A DNA stretch of 64,000 nucleotides from Prevotella sp. UBA2754 (lineage in GTDB: Bacteria; Bacteroidota; Bacteroidia; Bacteroidales; Bacteroidaceae). The stretch spans positions 124,001 to 188,000 of the forward strand of contig DEJG01000008.1 in NCBI GenBank assembly GCA_002353295.1. The letters run 5' to 3'. Shown piece after piece: positions 25,112 through 33,756 of the stretch. A program made the position numbers and the translations under genes. Below the pieces are notes generated by a model that saw only the letters and a program-made list of their open reading frames with translations, was not told where the DNA came from and did not search any database. The stretch's first letter is position 1. Each line of letters opens with the position of its first letter.

Positions 25112-25978
25112 ATGAAGAAACCAACAGCAATATTGCTTCTGCACTGTCCAGACCAACAGGGCATTATTTCAGAAGTAACCCGCTTTATTACTGACAATCA
25201 GGGAAATATCGTTTACCTTGACCAATATGTAGACAAACAAGATGGTATGTTTTTCATGCGTATAGAATGGGAATTGGAGAATTTCCTGATTCCGCGTGAA
25301 AAAATACAGGAATATATCAACACACTCTATGCTCAGCGCTATCAAATGACTTGCAGACTGTATTTCAGCGACAAGCGTCCCAGAATGGCCATCTTTGTAT
25401 CGAAGATGAGTCACTGCCTGTATGACTTGCTGGCACGGTGGAAGGCTGGAGAATGGGAGATTGACATTCCCTGCATCATTTCAAACCACGAGGATCTGCG
25501 CTACGTAGCTGACCAGTTCAATATCCCCTACTACGTCTACAGCATAAAAAAAGACCATTCAAACAAAGCCGAGGTTGAGGCTGCCGAAATGGAACTCTTG
25601 AAGAAGAACGAAGTGACTTTCATAGTATTGGCCCGTTATATGCAGATTATCAGCGACGAAATGATTGCTGCGTATCCAAATCACATTATCAACATACACC
25701 ACTCTTTCCTACCCGCTTTCGTAGGAGCGAAGCCCTATCATCAGGCTTGGGAACGCGGTGTGAAGATTATCGGTGCTACAAGCCACTACGTGACGGCTGA
25801 GTTGGATGCGGGTCCGATTATCGAACAGGATGTGACACGTATCACGCACAAAGACACTCCAGAAAGTCTCGTGTTGAAAGGCAAGGACTTGGAAAAGATT
25901 GTACTCTCTCACGCTGTTTCAAAACATATTCAGCGTAAGATTCTCACGTATAAGAACAAGACTATCATCTTTAGCTAA
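25112..25978 (+). CDS. purU: Formyltetrahydrofolate deformylase PurU
   Basis: 288 residues. It hydrolyses 10-formyl-THF to formate and THF, balancing one-carbon units. An N-terminal ACT domain (about 8-85, LLHCPDQQGIISEVTRFI) precedes the formyltransferase-like domain with NIHHSFLPAFVGAKPYHQA and GATSHYVTAELDAGPIIEQD, carrying the catalytic Asn/His/Asp set. It is first in an operon with histidine genes. HisF releases AICAR, whose recycling consumes 10-formyl-THF, which may explain the pairing (inference). Confidence 0.96.
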   Translation: MKKPTAILLLHCPDQQGIISEVTRFITDNQGNIVYLDQYVDKQDGMFFMRIEWELENFLIPREKIQEYINTLYAQRYQMTCRLYFSDKRPRMAIFVSKMSHCLYDLLARWKAGEWEIDIPCIISNHEDLRYVADQFNIPYYVYSIKKDHSNKAEVEAAEMELLKKNEVTFIVLARYMQIISDEMIAAYPNHIINIHHSFLPAFVGAKPYHQAWERGVKIIGATSHYVTAELDAGPIIEQDVTRITHKDTPESLVLKGKDLEKIVLSHAVSKHIQRKILTYKNKTIIFS

Positions 25979-25979
25979 A

Positions 25980-26561
25980 ATGAACGTAGCCATTGTAAAA
26001 TATAATGCAGGCAACATCTACTCGGTTGTGAATGCGCTGAAGCGATTGGGCGTTGAGCCTCTATTGACGGACAATGCGGAACAGCTTCAGCAGGCAGATC
26101 GGGTACTCTTCCCAGGACAGGGCGAGGCACGCGGTGCTATGGAGTATCTGAAAGCCCACCGATTGGACGAGGTGATTCGCAACTTGCGACAGCCTGTATT
26201 GGGTATCTGCGTGGGACAACAACTGCTTTGTCGCCATTCGGAAGAGGGCGATGTGGATTGTATTGGTGTTTTCGATGCGGAAGTGAAGCGTTTCCAACCT
26301 ATACGCCACGAGGATAAAGTGCCCTGCATGGGATGGAACAGACTGACGAATGTAAAGAGCTCGTTATTTGAAGATGATTCATATGTCTACTTCGTGCACT
26401 CCTACTACGTTCCGCTTTGTGAAGACACAGCAGCAACAGCAGACTACATACTGCCCTACTCTGCAGCCATGCACAAAGGAAATTTCTACGCTTGCCAGTT
26501 TCACCCGGAGAAGAGTGGAAAAGTGGGCGAACGTATCATTCAAAACTTCTTGGAACTATGA
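25980..26561 (+). CDS. hisH: Imidazole glycerol phosphate synthase, glutaminase subunit HisH
   Basis: 193 residues from ATG 25980, one base after the purU stop; an in-frame upstream extension lies inside purU and is rejected. A class I glutamine amidotransferase: nucleophile Cys77 (LGICVGQQLL), oxyanion region FPGQGEARGAM, and C-terminal FHPEKSGKVG with the His/Glu of the triad. It supplies ammonia to HisF. Its stop overlaps hisA by four bases. Confidence 0.97.
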   Translation: MNVAIVKYNAGNIYSVVNALKRLGVEPLLTDNAEQLQQADRVLFPGQGEARGAMEYLKAHRLDEVIRNLRQPVLGICVGQQLLCRHSEEGDVDCIGVFDAEVKRFQPIRHEDKVPCMGWNRLTNVKSSLFEDDSYVYFVHSYYVPLCEDTAATADYILPYSAAMHKGNFYACQFHPEKSGKVGERIIQNFLEL

Positions 26562-27283
26562 TTGAACTGATTCCCGCTATTGATATCATCAACGGACAGT
26601 GCGTTCGTTTAACGAAAGGTGATTACGACCAGAAAACGGTTTATCGCGACTCGCCTGCTGAAGTGGCTCGCGAGTTTGAGGAACTTGGGTTCAAACGCCT
26701 TCATGTGGTAGACCTCGATGGGGCGAAGTCAAAGCATATTGTCAATACGGAAGTGCTGCAAGCTATTACCAAGACGACTCATCTGTGTGTGGATTTCGGT
26801 GGAGGTATCAAGACCGACAAAGACATTGAGACCGCCTTTGAGAACGGGGCTGAAATGGTGACGGTAGGTTCTATAGCCGTCACCAACCCAGAACTCTTTA
26901 TAGCATGGTTGCAGAAATACAGTGCCGAGAGACTGATATTGGGCGCTGATGTGCGTAACGGAAAAATCAGTATTAACGGATGGAAGGAAGATTCTACTGA
27001 AAACTTGCTGCCTTTTCTCAAGAAGTATATAGAAGCTGGCGTGAAGAACGTGCTATGCACAGAGATTTCCAAAGACGGCACCCTGCAAGGTCCGGCTATC
27101 GAACTCTATCGGAGTGTGATGAAGGAATATCCAGATTTGCATCTGATAGCCAGTGGCGGTGTGTCGAGCATCGAGGATATTCAAGCCTTGAACGAAGCAG
27201 GCATACCTGCGGTAGTCTTCGGTAAGGCTATTTATGAAGAAAAAATCAATTTGAAAGAACTATGGGACTGGCTAAACGCATAA
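26558..27283 (+). CDS. hisA: ProFAR isomerase HisA
   Basis: 241 residues from ATG 26558 (ATGA overlap with hisH). A (beta/alpha)8 barrel that isomerises ProFAR to PRFAR in histidine synthesis. Phosphate loops and catalytic acids are visible: IPAIDIINGQCVRL (Asp9), VDFGGGIKTDKDI, LGADVRNGKI and LIASGGVSSIEDI. The final 22 bases overlap the start of hisF. Confidence 0.97.
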   Translation: MIELIPAIDIINGQCVRLTKGDYDQKTVYRDSPAEVAREFEELGFKRLHVVDLDGAKSKHIVNTEVLQAITKTTHLCVDFGGGIKTDKDIETAFENGAEMVTVGSIAVTNPELFIAWLQKYSAERLILGADVRNGKISINGWKEDSTENLLPFLKKYIEAGVKNVLCTEISKDGTLQGPAIELYRSVMKEYPDLHLIASGGVSSIEDIQALNEAGIPAVVFGKAIYEEKINLKELWDWLNA

Positions 27284-28020
27284 TACCCTGTTTGGATGTG
27301 AAAGACGGTGAGACAGTAAAGGGCACCAACTTTGTGAACCTCCGTTCTGCAGGTGATCCCGTAGAACTGGGGAAGGCCTATTCTGACCAAGGAGCCGACG
27401 AGCTGGTGTTCCTGGATATCACTGCATCGTTCGAAGGTCGTAAGACTTTTACGGATATGGTGACAAAAGTGGCTGAAACCCTTAACATCCCCTTCACCGT
27501 AGGAGGAGGTATCAATGAATTGAAAGACGTGGAGCGCCTGCTCTATGCCGGAGCCGACAAGGTAAGCGTGAACAGCGCTGCTATCCGTCGCCCGGAACTC
27601 ATTGATGAGATTACGACTCGTTTCGGCAGTCAGGTGTGTGTATGTGCCATTGATGCCCGATTGGACGAAGACGGTTGGCACTGCTACCTGAAAGGTGGGC
27701 GCGAACGCACAGAACGCAGACTCTTCGAATGGGCTCACGAAGTACAGGAGCGCGGAGCCGGTGAAATTCTGTTTACTTCGATGAATCATGACGGTACAAA
27801 GAACGGATATGCTAATGAAGCACTACACGAGCTGGCCGACCATCTTTCCATTCCCGTTATCGCCAGCGGAGGTGCTGGGTGTAAGGAACATTTCCGTGAT
27901 GTCTTTGTGGAAGGTCATGCTGATGCAGCTTTGGCTGCTTCGGTATTCCACTTTGGCGAGATACCTGTGCCTGAATTAAAACAATATTTAGCAAACGAAG
28001 GAATTAACGTACGACTATGA
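27262..28020 (+). CDS. hisF: Imidazole glycerol phosphate synthase, cyclase subunit HisF
   Basis: A 252-residue (beta/alpha)8 barrel that uses ammonia from HisH to convert PRFAR to IGP and AICAR. Catalytic Asp12 (IIPCLDVKDGETVKG) and the second Asp in SMNHDGTKNG are present, with VGGGI and IASGGAG phosphate loops. ATG 27262 lies 22 bases inside hisA; the start is fixed by the conserved MGLAKRIIPCLD. It overlaps hisIE by four bases. Confidence 0.98.
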   Translation: MGLAKRIIPCLDVKDGETVKGTNFVNLRSAGDPVELGKAYSDQGADELVFLDITASFEGRKTFTDMVTKVAETLNIPFTVGGGINELKDVERLLYAGADKVSVNSAAIRRPELIDEITTRFGSQVCVCAIDARLDEDGWHCYLKGGRERTERRLFEWAHEVQERGAGEILFTSMNHDGTKNGYANEALHELADHLSIPVIASGGAGCKEHFRDVFVEGHADAALAASVFHFGEIPVPELKQYLANEGINVRL

Positions 28021-28667
28021 AGATAGATTTCGAAAAAATGGGTGGATTGGTACCTGCCATCGTCCAAGATGCAAGAACAAAGAATGTACTGATGCTGGGC
28101 TTTATGAATAAGGAGGCCTATCAGAAGACTATCGATACCAAGCATGTGACCTTCTGGAGCCGCACCCGTCAGACGCTCTGGACCAAAGGAGAGACAAGCG
28201 GTCACTTCTTGGACTTGGTAAGTATGCAAATAGACTGTGACAACGATACACTTCTGGTCAAAGCTATTCCCAATGGACCGACCTGTCACACTGGAACAGA
28301 TACGTGCTGGGGTGAAGATAACGACATGAACCCCCTACTCTTTCTTACAGAATTGCAAGACTTCATCAACAAACGCAAAGTAGAGATGCCAGAGGGATCT
28401 TACACCACTAAGTTGTTTACAAAAGGGGTAAACAAAATAGCACAAAAGGTTGGCGAGGAAGCTTTGGAAACCATTATTGAGGCTACCAACGGAACCAGCG
28501 AAAACCTAATTTACGAAGCCAGTGACCTTTTGTACCATCTGCTCGTGTTACTGACAGAAAAAGGCCTGCGCATTGAGGATATAGCAACAGAACTTCAGAA
28601 ACGACACGACCCAGATTGGGATAAGAAACGTCGTGAAGCAAAGGCCAAAGGCGAGATAAAAGTTTAG
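28017..28667 (+). CDS. hisI: Bifunctional PRA-CH/PRA-PH, HisIE
   Basis: 216 residues. The N-terminal HisI domain (cyclohydrolase, about 1-110) has FWSRTRQTLWTKGETSG and the metal ligands of QIDCDNDTLL and CHTGTDTCW. The C-terminal HisE domain (pyrophosphohydrolase, about 115-205) has KVGEEALETIIEAT and ASDLLYHLLVLL. It performs steps 2 and 3 of histidine synthesis. hisG, hisD, hisC and hisB are not in the window. Confidence 0.97.
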   Translation: MKIDFEKMGGLVPAIVQDARTKNVLMLGFMNKEAYQKTIDTKHVTFWSRTRQTLWTKGETSGHFLDLVSMQIDCDNDTLLVKAIPNGPTCHTGTDTCWGEDNDMNPLLFLTELQDFINKRKVEMPEGSYTTKLFTKGVNKIAQKVGEEALETIIEATNGTSENLIYEASDLLYHLLVLLTEKGLRIEDIATELQKRHDPDWDKKRREAKAKGEIKV

Positions 28668-28696
28668 AATTGATAACGTTAAGAGATAAAATAGTT

Positions 28697-29452
28697 ATGC
28701 TTGTAGATTATCAGAAAGTAAATATCTACCAAAAAGACGGAATCCTCGTACTGAAGGATGTGGATTTCCATGTCAACGAGGGTGAGTTTATTTATATTAT
28801 TGGTCGGGTGGGAGCTGGTAAAAGTACACTGTTGAAGACACTCTATTTCGAATTAGATGTCAAAGAAGCTGAAAATGCTTTTGTGCTGAATCACGATCTC
28901 AGAGGCTTGAAGCGTAAATATGTGCCCGCACTGCGTCGTCAGATGGGTATTATTTTCCAGGACTTCCAGTTGTTAAGTGACCGGACGGTTCATGACAACC
29001 TTGCTTTCGTCTTGAAGGCTACAGGATGGAAAGACCGTGACGAGATAGAAGAACGTATCAACGATGTGTTGGAAGATGTAGAGATGCAAGACTTCTCAGA
29101 TCGTTTCCCACACGAGCTTTCTGGTGGTGAGCAGCAACGTATAGCCATAGCCCGTGCTATCCTGAATAAGCCAAAGATTATCATTGCCGATGAGCCTACA
29201 GGTAATCTCGACACTGAGACAGCATCCAATATCATCAATCTGTTGCGCCAGATAACACAAATGGGTACTGCTGTTGTTATGACGACACATAATATTTCTC
29301 TGCTGAAAGACTATCCTGGTATCGTATATCGTTGTATAGATGGTCATTTGGAGGAAATCACTAACGATTACAACAAGATAGCAGCCTACGAACAGGAGAA
29401 CGAACCTGAAGAGATTCGTAAGGTTGACTATTCTACGAGAGAAGACATCTAA
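28697..29452 (+). CDS. ftsE: FtsE-like cell-division ABC ATPase
   Basis: 251 residues from ATG 28697, preferred over an upstream TTG. Walker A GRVGAGKST (36-44), signature LSGGEQQRIAIARA and Walker B IIIADEPTGNLD define an ABC ATPase; the QMGIIFQDFQLLSDRTVHDNL stretch is FtsE/LolD-like. FtsE with FtsX activates septal peptidoglycan hydrolases. No ftsX is nearby, so the partner must be encoded elsewhere. It lies 29 nt after hisIE and 29 nt before lysC. The acidic C-terminal tail (residues 235-251) is longer than in E. coli FtsE. Confidence 0.88.
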   Translation: MLVDYQKVNIYQKDGILVLKDVDFHVNEGEFIYIIGRVGAGKSTLLKTLYFELDVKEAENAFVLNHDLRGLKRKYVPALRRQMGIIFQDFQLLSDRTVHDNLAFVLKATGWKDRDEIEERINDVLEDVEMQDFSDRFPHELSGGEQQRIAIARAILNKPKIIIADEPTGNLDTETASNIINLLRQITQMGTAVVMTTHNISLLKDYPGIVYRCIDGHLEEITNDYNKIAAYEQENEPEEIRKVDYSTREDI

Positions 29453-29481
29453 AAAGTAAAAAGGTAAAAAAGATAAAGACT

Positions 29482-30801
29482 ATGAAAGTAATGAAGTTTG
29501 GCGGTACGTCGGTAGGAAGCCCAGACCGCATGAAAGAAGTAACAAAGCTGGTCACCAAGTCTGGTGAGCCTGTTTTCGTTGTATTGTCAGCCATGTCGGG
29601 AACCACTAATTCGCTGGTGGAGATCTCAGACTATCTCTACAAGAAGAATCCTGAGGGAGCTAATGAAGTTATCAATACTTTAGAGCGTAAATACCTGAAA
29701 CATATCGACGAGCTCTACTCTACTGATGAAATGAAAGAAGTTACACGTGATTTTATCATCAACGAGATGAATTACCTTCGTTCCTTCACTAAAGAGCTGT
29801 TTACTTCTTTTGAAGAGAAGAGTATCGTTGCCCAGGGTGAGATGATGTCGACCAATATGGTTGTTAACTATATGAAGGAACAAGGCATACAGGCTGTACT
29901 GCTTAATGCTCTCGACTTTATGCGTACCGACAAGAATTCCGAACCAGACCCCACCTATATCCGTGAGAAACTATCGGCAATCATTCAGAGCAACGAAGGT
30001 CAGCAAGTGTATATTACTCAGGGATTTATCTGCCGTAACGCCTATGGAGAAATAGACAATTTGCAGCGCGGAGGCAGTGATTACACAGCTTCGCTCGTTG
30101 GAGCTGCTTTAAATGCTGAAGAGATTCAGATATGGACCGATATTGACGGTATGCATAATAACGATCCCCGCGTGGTTGATAAGACTGCACCCGTACATCA
30201 GTTGCATTTTGAGGAAGCTGCAGAGTTAGCCTATTTCGGAGCCAAGATTTTGCACCCAACCTGTGTTCAGCCTGCTAAGTATGCTGGTATTCCAGTACGT
30301 CTGTTGAATACCATGGATCCCGATGCCGAAGGAACTACGATTTCTAATCAGACGGAATATGGTAAAATCAAAGCTGTTGCTGCCAAGGATAATATCATAG
30401 CCATCAAGATTAAATCCAGCCGCATGTTGTTGGCTACTGGTTTCCTGCGTAAAGTATTTGAGATTTTCGAAAGTTACCAGACTCCTATTGACATGGTATG
30501 TACATCAGAGGTCGGTGTTTCTATGTCCATTGATAACTCAGCCCATCTGGGCGAGATAGTTGACGAGCTGAAGAAGTATGGAACTGTAACAGTAGATACG
30601 GGCATGTGTATCATCTGTGTAGTTGGTGACCTAGACTGGTCGAACATTGGTTTCGAAACATTGGTTATGGACGCTATGAAGAACATTCCCGTCCGTATGG
30701 TAAGCTACGGTGGTTCCAACTATAACATTTCCTTCCTGATTCGCGAGGAAGACAAGAAACGTGCCCTCCAGAGCTTGAGCGACACTTTGTTCAACAAATA
30801 A
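29482..30801 (+). CDS. lysC: Aspartate kinase (monofunctional)
   Basis: 439 residues, phosphorylating aspartate as the first step to lysine, threonine, methionine and diaminopimelate. N-terminal kinase domain: MKVMKFGGTSVGSPDRM, LQRGGSDYTASLVGAAL, IWTDIDGMHNNDPR. Two C-terminal ACT domains from about residue 310 (IKIKSSRMLLATGFL, ISFLIREED) suggest feedback control by lysine or threonine. No homoserine dehydrogenase domain. The 29-nt leader is too short for a lysine riboswitch. lysA follows 20 nt later. Confidence 0.96.
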   Translation: MKVMKFGGTSVGSPDRMKEVTKLVTKSGEPVFVVLSAMSGTTNSLVEISDYLYKKNPEGANEVINTLERKYLKHIDELYSTDEMKEVTRDFIINEMNYLRSFTKELFTSFEEKSIVAQGEMMSTNMVVNYMKEQGIQAVLLNALDFMRTDKNSEPDPTYIREKLSAIIQSNEGQQVYITQGFICRNAYGEIDNLQRGGSDYTASLVGAALNAEEIQIWTDIDGMHNNDPRVVDKTAPVHQLHFEEAAELAYFGAKILHPTCVQPAKYAGIPVRLLNTMDPDAEGTTISNQTEYGKIKAVAAKDNIIAIKIKSSRMLLATGFLRKVFEIFESYQTPIDMVCTSEVGVSMSIDNSAHLGEIVDELKKYGTVTVDTGMCIICVVGDLDWSNIGFETLVMDAMKNIPVRMVSYGGSNYNISFLIREEDKKRALQSLSDTLFNK

Positions 30802-30821
30802 TATAACAGCAACACAACACA

Positions 30822-31982
30822 ATGGCAAAAGGACAATTCCCTGTAGACAAGTTTCAGCAACAGCAGACACCTTTCTACTATTATGATATAGAACTGCTGC
30901 GCCAGACTTTGCAAACAATAAATACCGAGGCCAGTAAGCATAAAGGATTCGTGGTTCACTATGCCGTAAAGGCAAATGCTAATCCCCAAATACTGCGCAT
31001 CATACGCCAGGCAGGACTGGGTGCAGACTGTGTCAGCGGAGGTGAAATAGAAGCTTCGCTGAAGGCTGGTTTTCCTGCTTCAAAGATTGTATATGCAGGT
31101 GTGGGTAAGAGTGATTGGGAGATTAATCTCGGACTAGACAACGACATTTTCTGTTTTAACGTTGAGAGCATTCCAGAACTGGAGGTTATCAACGAATTGG
31201 CATCTCGACGGGGAAAGACAGCGCGAGTAGCCTTCCGTTTGAACCCCAATGTCGGCGCACATACACATGCTAACATCACAACAGGTTTGGCAGAGAACAA
31301 GTTTGGTATTGCTATGCGCGACATGATGAGCGTAATAGAAAAAGCTCAGGTTATGCCGAATATCAAGGTGGTGGGCCTCCATTTCCACATCGGCAGTCAG
31401 ATCATGGACATGGGCGACTTTGTAGCCCTTTGTAACCGCGTAAACGAATTACAAGCGGAGTTGATGAACCACCGAATCATCGTGGAACATATCAACGTCG
31501 GTGGAGGACTTGGCATTGACTATCAGCACCCCAACCGTGTACCCATTCCAGACTTTAAAGCATACTTCGATACCTATGCTAAGAAAATGAAACTGCACCC
31601 TGGGCAGACACTTCACTTTGAACTTGGACGTGCTGTAGTAGCTCAATGTGGCAGTCTGATTACCAAGACACTTTACGTTAAGAAAGGTGCCACGAAGCAG
31701 TTCTGTATTGTCGATGCAGGCTTTACGGACTTGATACGCCCTGCCCTTTACCAAGCATACCATAAAATAGAAAACATCAGCAGTAACGGGGCTCCAGAGT
31801 CCTATGACGTGGTAGGGCCTATTTGTGAGTCGACCGATGTCTTTGCAAAGCAAATTGACTTGAATGCCTGTCGCCGTGGCGACTTATTGGCCATACGTTC
31901 TGCAGGTGCATATGGTGAGATTATGGCCTCACAATATAATTGCCGCCACTTGCCTCAAGGCATAATGAGTGATGAGATATAA
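30822..31982 (+). CDS. lysA: Diaminopimelate decarboxylase LysA
   Basis: 386 residues, a fold type III PLP enzyme that makes L-lysine from meso-DAP. The PLP lysine is Lys50 (VVHYAVKANANP). HFHIGSQI, the GGGLGIDY loop, LGRAVVAQCG and the CESTDVFA motif with the catalytic Cys are present. With lysC directly upstream, it brackets the lysine pathway, though the intermediate dap genes are absent. Confidence 0.96.
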   Translation: MAKGQFPVDKFQQQQTPFYYYDIELLRQTLQTINTEASKHKGFVVHYAVKANANPQILRIIRQAGLGADCVSGGEIEASLKAGFPASKIVYAGVGKSDWEINLGLDNDIFCFNVESIPELEVINELASRRGKTARVAFRLNPNVGAHTHANITTGLAENKFGIAMRDMMSVIEKAQVMPNIKVVGLHFHIGSQIMDMGDFVALCNRVNELQAELMNHRIIVEHINVGGGLGIDYQHPNRVPIPDFKAYFDTYAKKMKLHPGQTLHFELGRAVVAQCGSLITKTLYVKKGATKQFCIVDAGFTDLIRPALYQAYHKIENISSNGAPESYDVVGPICESTDVFAKQIDLNACRRGDLLAIRSAGAYGEIMASQYNCRHLPQGIMSDEI

Positions 31983-31991
31983 ACAATAATA

Positions 31992-32648
31992 ATGACCGAA
32001 CAAACAACAAAAAATCCAGATTTACAATTGTCTGTCGTGATGGTGGTTCACGATGATGATATTGCCTTAGAACAGCATCTTCCTTTGTTCTTAGAGCAGG
32101 AGTGCGACACCCACTACGAGGTCATTGTGGTAGATGATTCTTCCAGTGACGACACTCCAAATATCTTGAAAAACATGAAGGAGAAGCATCCGCTCCTGCA
32201 TACAACATTCTTCCCCAAGTCAGTAGTCAACCCCAGCCGTATTCAGCTGGCTCTCTATGTAGGCATCAAGGCAGCCAAGAGCAACCATATCATGATAGCC
32301 GACATCAACCGTCCCCCTACGTCGCCAAACTATATAGATGGTTTGGCTGAAGCCCTAAACGGTCAGGAGGTAGCGATGGTGTATACAGATCGTAAACGCC
32401 AGGAGGAGACTGTCTTCCAGTCGTTTTACAGTCTAGAAGACGCTGCCCCTATTATCCGTAAAGTTGAGCGCCGTTCAGGAAAGGGACATAATTCTCAAAG
32501 GATGAAAAAGAAACGTGGCGTCTACGATGCCATAGCCTTCCGCCAAGAACGAGTCTTCGAAGCTATTCGCTTTTACGACCAGTCAGTAAAAGGTATAGAA
32601 TTGCTAAGACTGCGCCTACAGGTATTCTTTCGTAACATGACACTATGA
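31992..32648 (+). CDS. Glycosyltransferase family 2 protein, short
   Basis: 218 residues, GT-A fold. LSVVMVVHDDDIALEQHL, then VIVVDDSSSDDTPNIL is the nucleotide-binding core; MIADINRPPTSPNYIDGL replaces the usual DXD segment with ADIN. The C-terminus is basic (RRSGKGHNSQRMKKKRG). At 218 residues it lacks the longer C-terminal part of many GT2 enzymes, so donor and acceptor are unknown. It follows lysA by 9 nt and precedes a second sugar-transferase-like gene by 7 nt. Confidence 0.8.
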   Translation: MTEQTTKNPDLQLSVVMVVHDDDIALEQHLPLFLEQECDTHYEVIVVDDSSSDDTPNILKNMKEKHPLLHTTFFPKSVVNPSRIQLALYVGIKAAKSNHIMIADINRPPTSPNYIDGLAEALNGQEVAMVYTDRKRQEETVFQSFYSLEDAAPIIRKVERRSGKGHNSQRMKKKRGVYDAIAFRQERVFEAIRFYDQSVKGIELLRLRLQVFFRNMTL

Positions 32649-32655
32649 AACGGTA

Positions 32656-33756
32656 ATGCCCATGAAAATACTGCACTATTTCCCTGATAACGACAGCATG
32701 ATTGCGAAATATGTAAGCATGCTCGTTGGATGTATGGGACTAGAGGCTGATAATACCATCGTCAGCACCGAGGCTGTAGCTAAAGAGAAAATGGAGTCTA
32801 CTACCTTCGACATTCTCCACCTTCACGGATGCTGGAGCCGTTCCGCTGCCCGCATCTATCACATCACGCGCAAGAAAGGGACACGTCTTGTATTATCGCC
32901 TTATGGACAACTGGAGCCTTGGGTGGTTGATGAGCGCTACTGGAAAGAGAAACTTCCCAAAACGATGCTTTTCCAAAGGTCACTAGTAGAACAAGCATAC
33001 GTGGTCGTCATCCAAGGAAGAATGGAAGAAGAGTGCATAAAAAAACTGGGATGGAATCCTCGTATGGAAATTATTCGGAACCCAATCATCACCCATTCCA
33101 TCTCCTTCAACGAACTGGCACAGAAGATATACTACCTTTATCGTAAAGTACTTGACAGCAATACCATAGAACTGATGAATCCACAAACCCGCATCCTGTT
33201 GCGCTGTTTTATCAAGGCTGGTATCTCAGGCGACTCTCGTTGGGTGACTGATGATATGACAGAGTTGTCAGACCCAGAACAGTGGCGCCATCTCCTTTGC
33301 TATGCTCATCAAGAGGGAATTAGCAATATCGTGAAAAGCGGAGCACATATCATGAACTACCGTGTGCCCGACATCGATGTTTACAAAATACCCTATTTCC
33401 TGCCCCAGCAGTATGTCATGCCGAAGTCAATACAGGAGAGCATTGGCATGCAATATGCCTCTGAGAAAGACCGTCTTGTGGCTACCTTTAAACAAGTGCG
33501 CCGTTTGATACAACACCAGCAACTCAGCATCAGCCATCTGTGTGAAATCGACAAGGAGTTGCGTGAGCACGATGTAGAAGAAGATCATCTCTGCGAAGCA
33601 CTTCGCGACAAGAAACTCTATAGCACCGCTAGTCGCACTATGCAGTTGCTGGCGGACTATACAGGCTTCGATGAAGGGTTTATGCCAATGCTCCCTCTAA
33701 ATGACCGAACAACGAAGAATATTCATCAACAAATATACAATCACCTAAAGATATGA
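32656..33756 (+). CDS. GT-B-like glycosyltransferase N-domain fused to an unknown domain
   Basis: 366 residues (ATG 32656; ATG 32662 equally possible). Residues 1-155 look like the N-terminal half of a GT4-type enzyme: MKILHYFPDNDSMIAKY, FDILHLHGCWS, LVLSPYGQLEPWV, and the linker-like MEIIRNPIIT. The normal C-terminal nucleotide-sugar domain with its EX7E motif is absent. Instead about 200 mostly helical residues of unknown family follow. It may be non-catalytic or work with the preceding GT2. Its stop overlaps fbp by four bases. Confidence 0.7.
   Translation: MPMKILHYFPDNDSMIAKYVSMLVGCMGLEADNTIVSTEAVAKEKMESTTFDILHLHGCWSRSAARIYHITRKKGTRLVLSPYGQLEPWVVDERYWKEKLPKTMLFQRSLVEQAYVVVIQGRMEEECIKKLGWNPRMEIIRNPIITHSISFNELAQKIYYLYRKVLDSNTIELMNPQTRILLRCFIKAGISGDSRWVTDDMTELSDPEQWRHLLCYAHQEGISNIVKSGAHIMNYRVPDIDVYKIPYFLPQQYVMPKSIQESIGMQYASEKDRLVATFKQVRRLIQHQQLSISHLCEIDKELREHDVEEDHLCEALRDKKLYSTASRTMQLLADYTGFDEGFMPMLPLNDRTTKNIHQQIYNHLKI

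Noticed and set aside
29453..29481. Possible lysine riboswitch or attenuator before lysC
   Set aside because: Only 29 bases separate it from the preceding gene, far too short for a lysine riboswitch, and no leader peptide is present.
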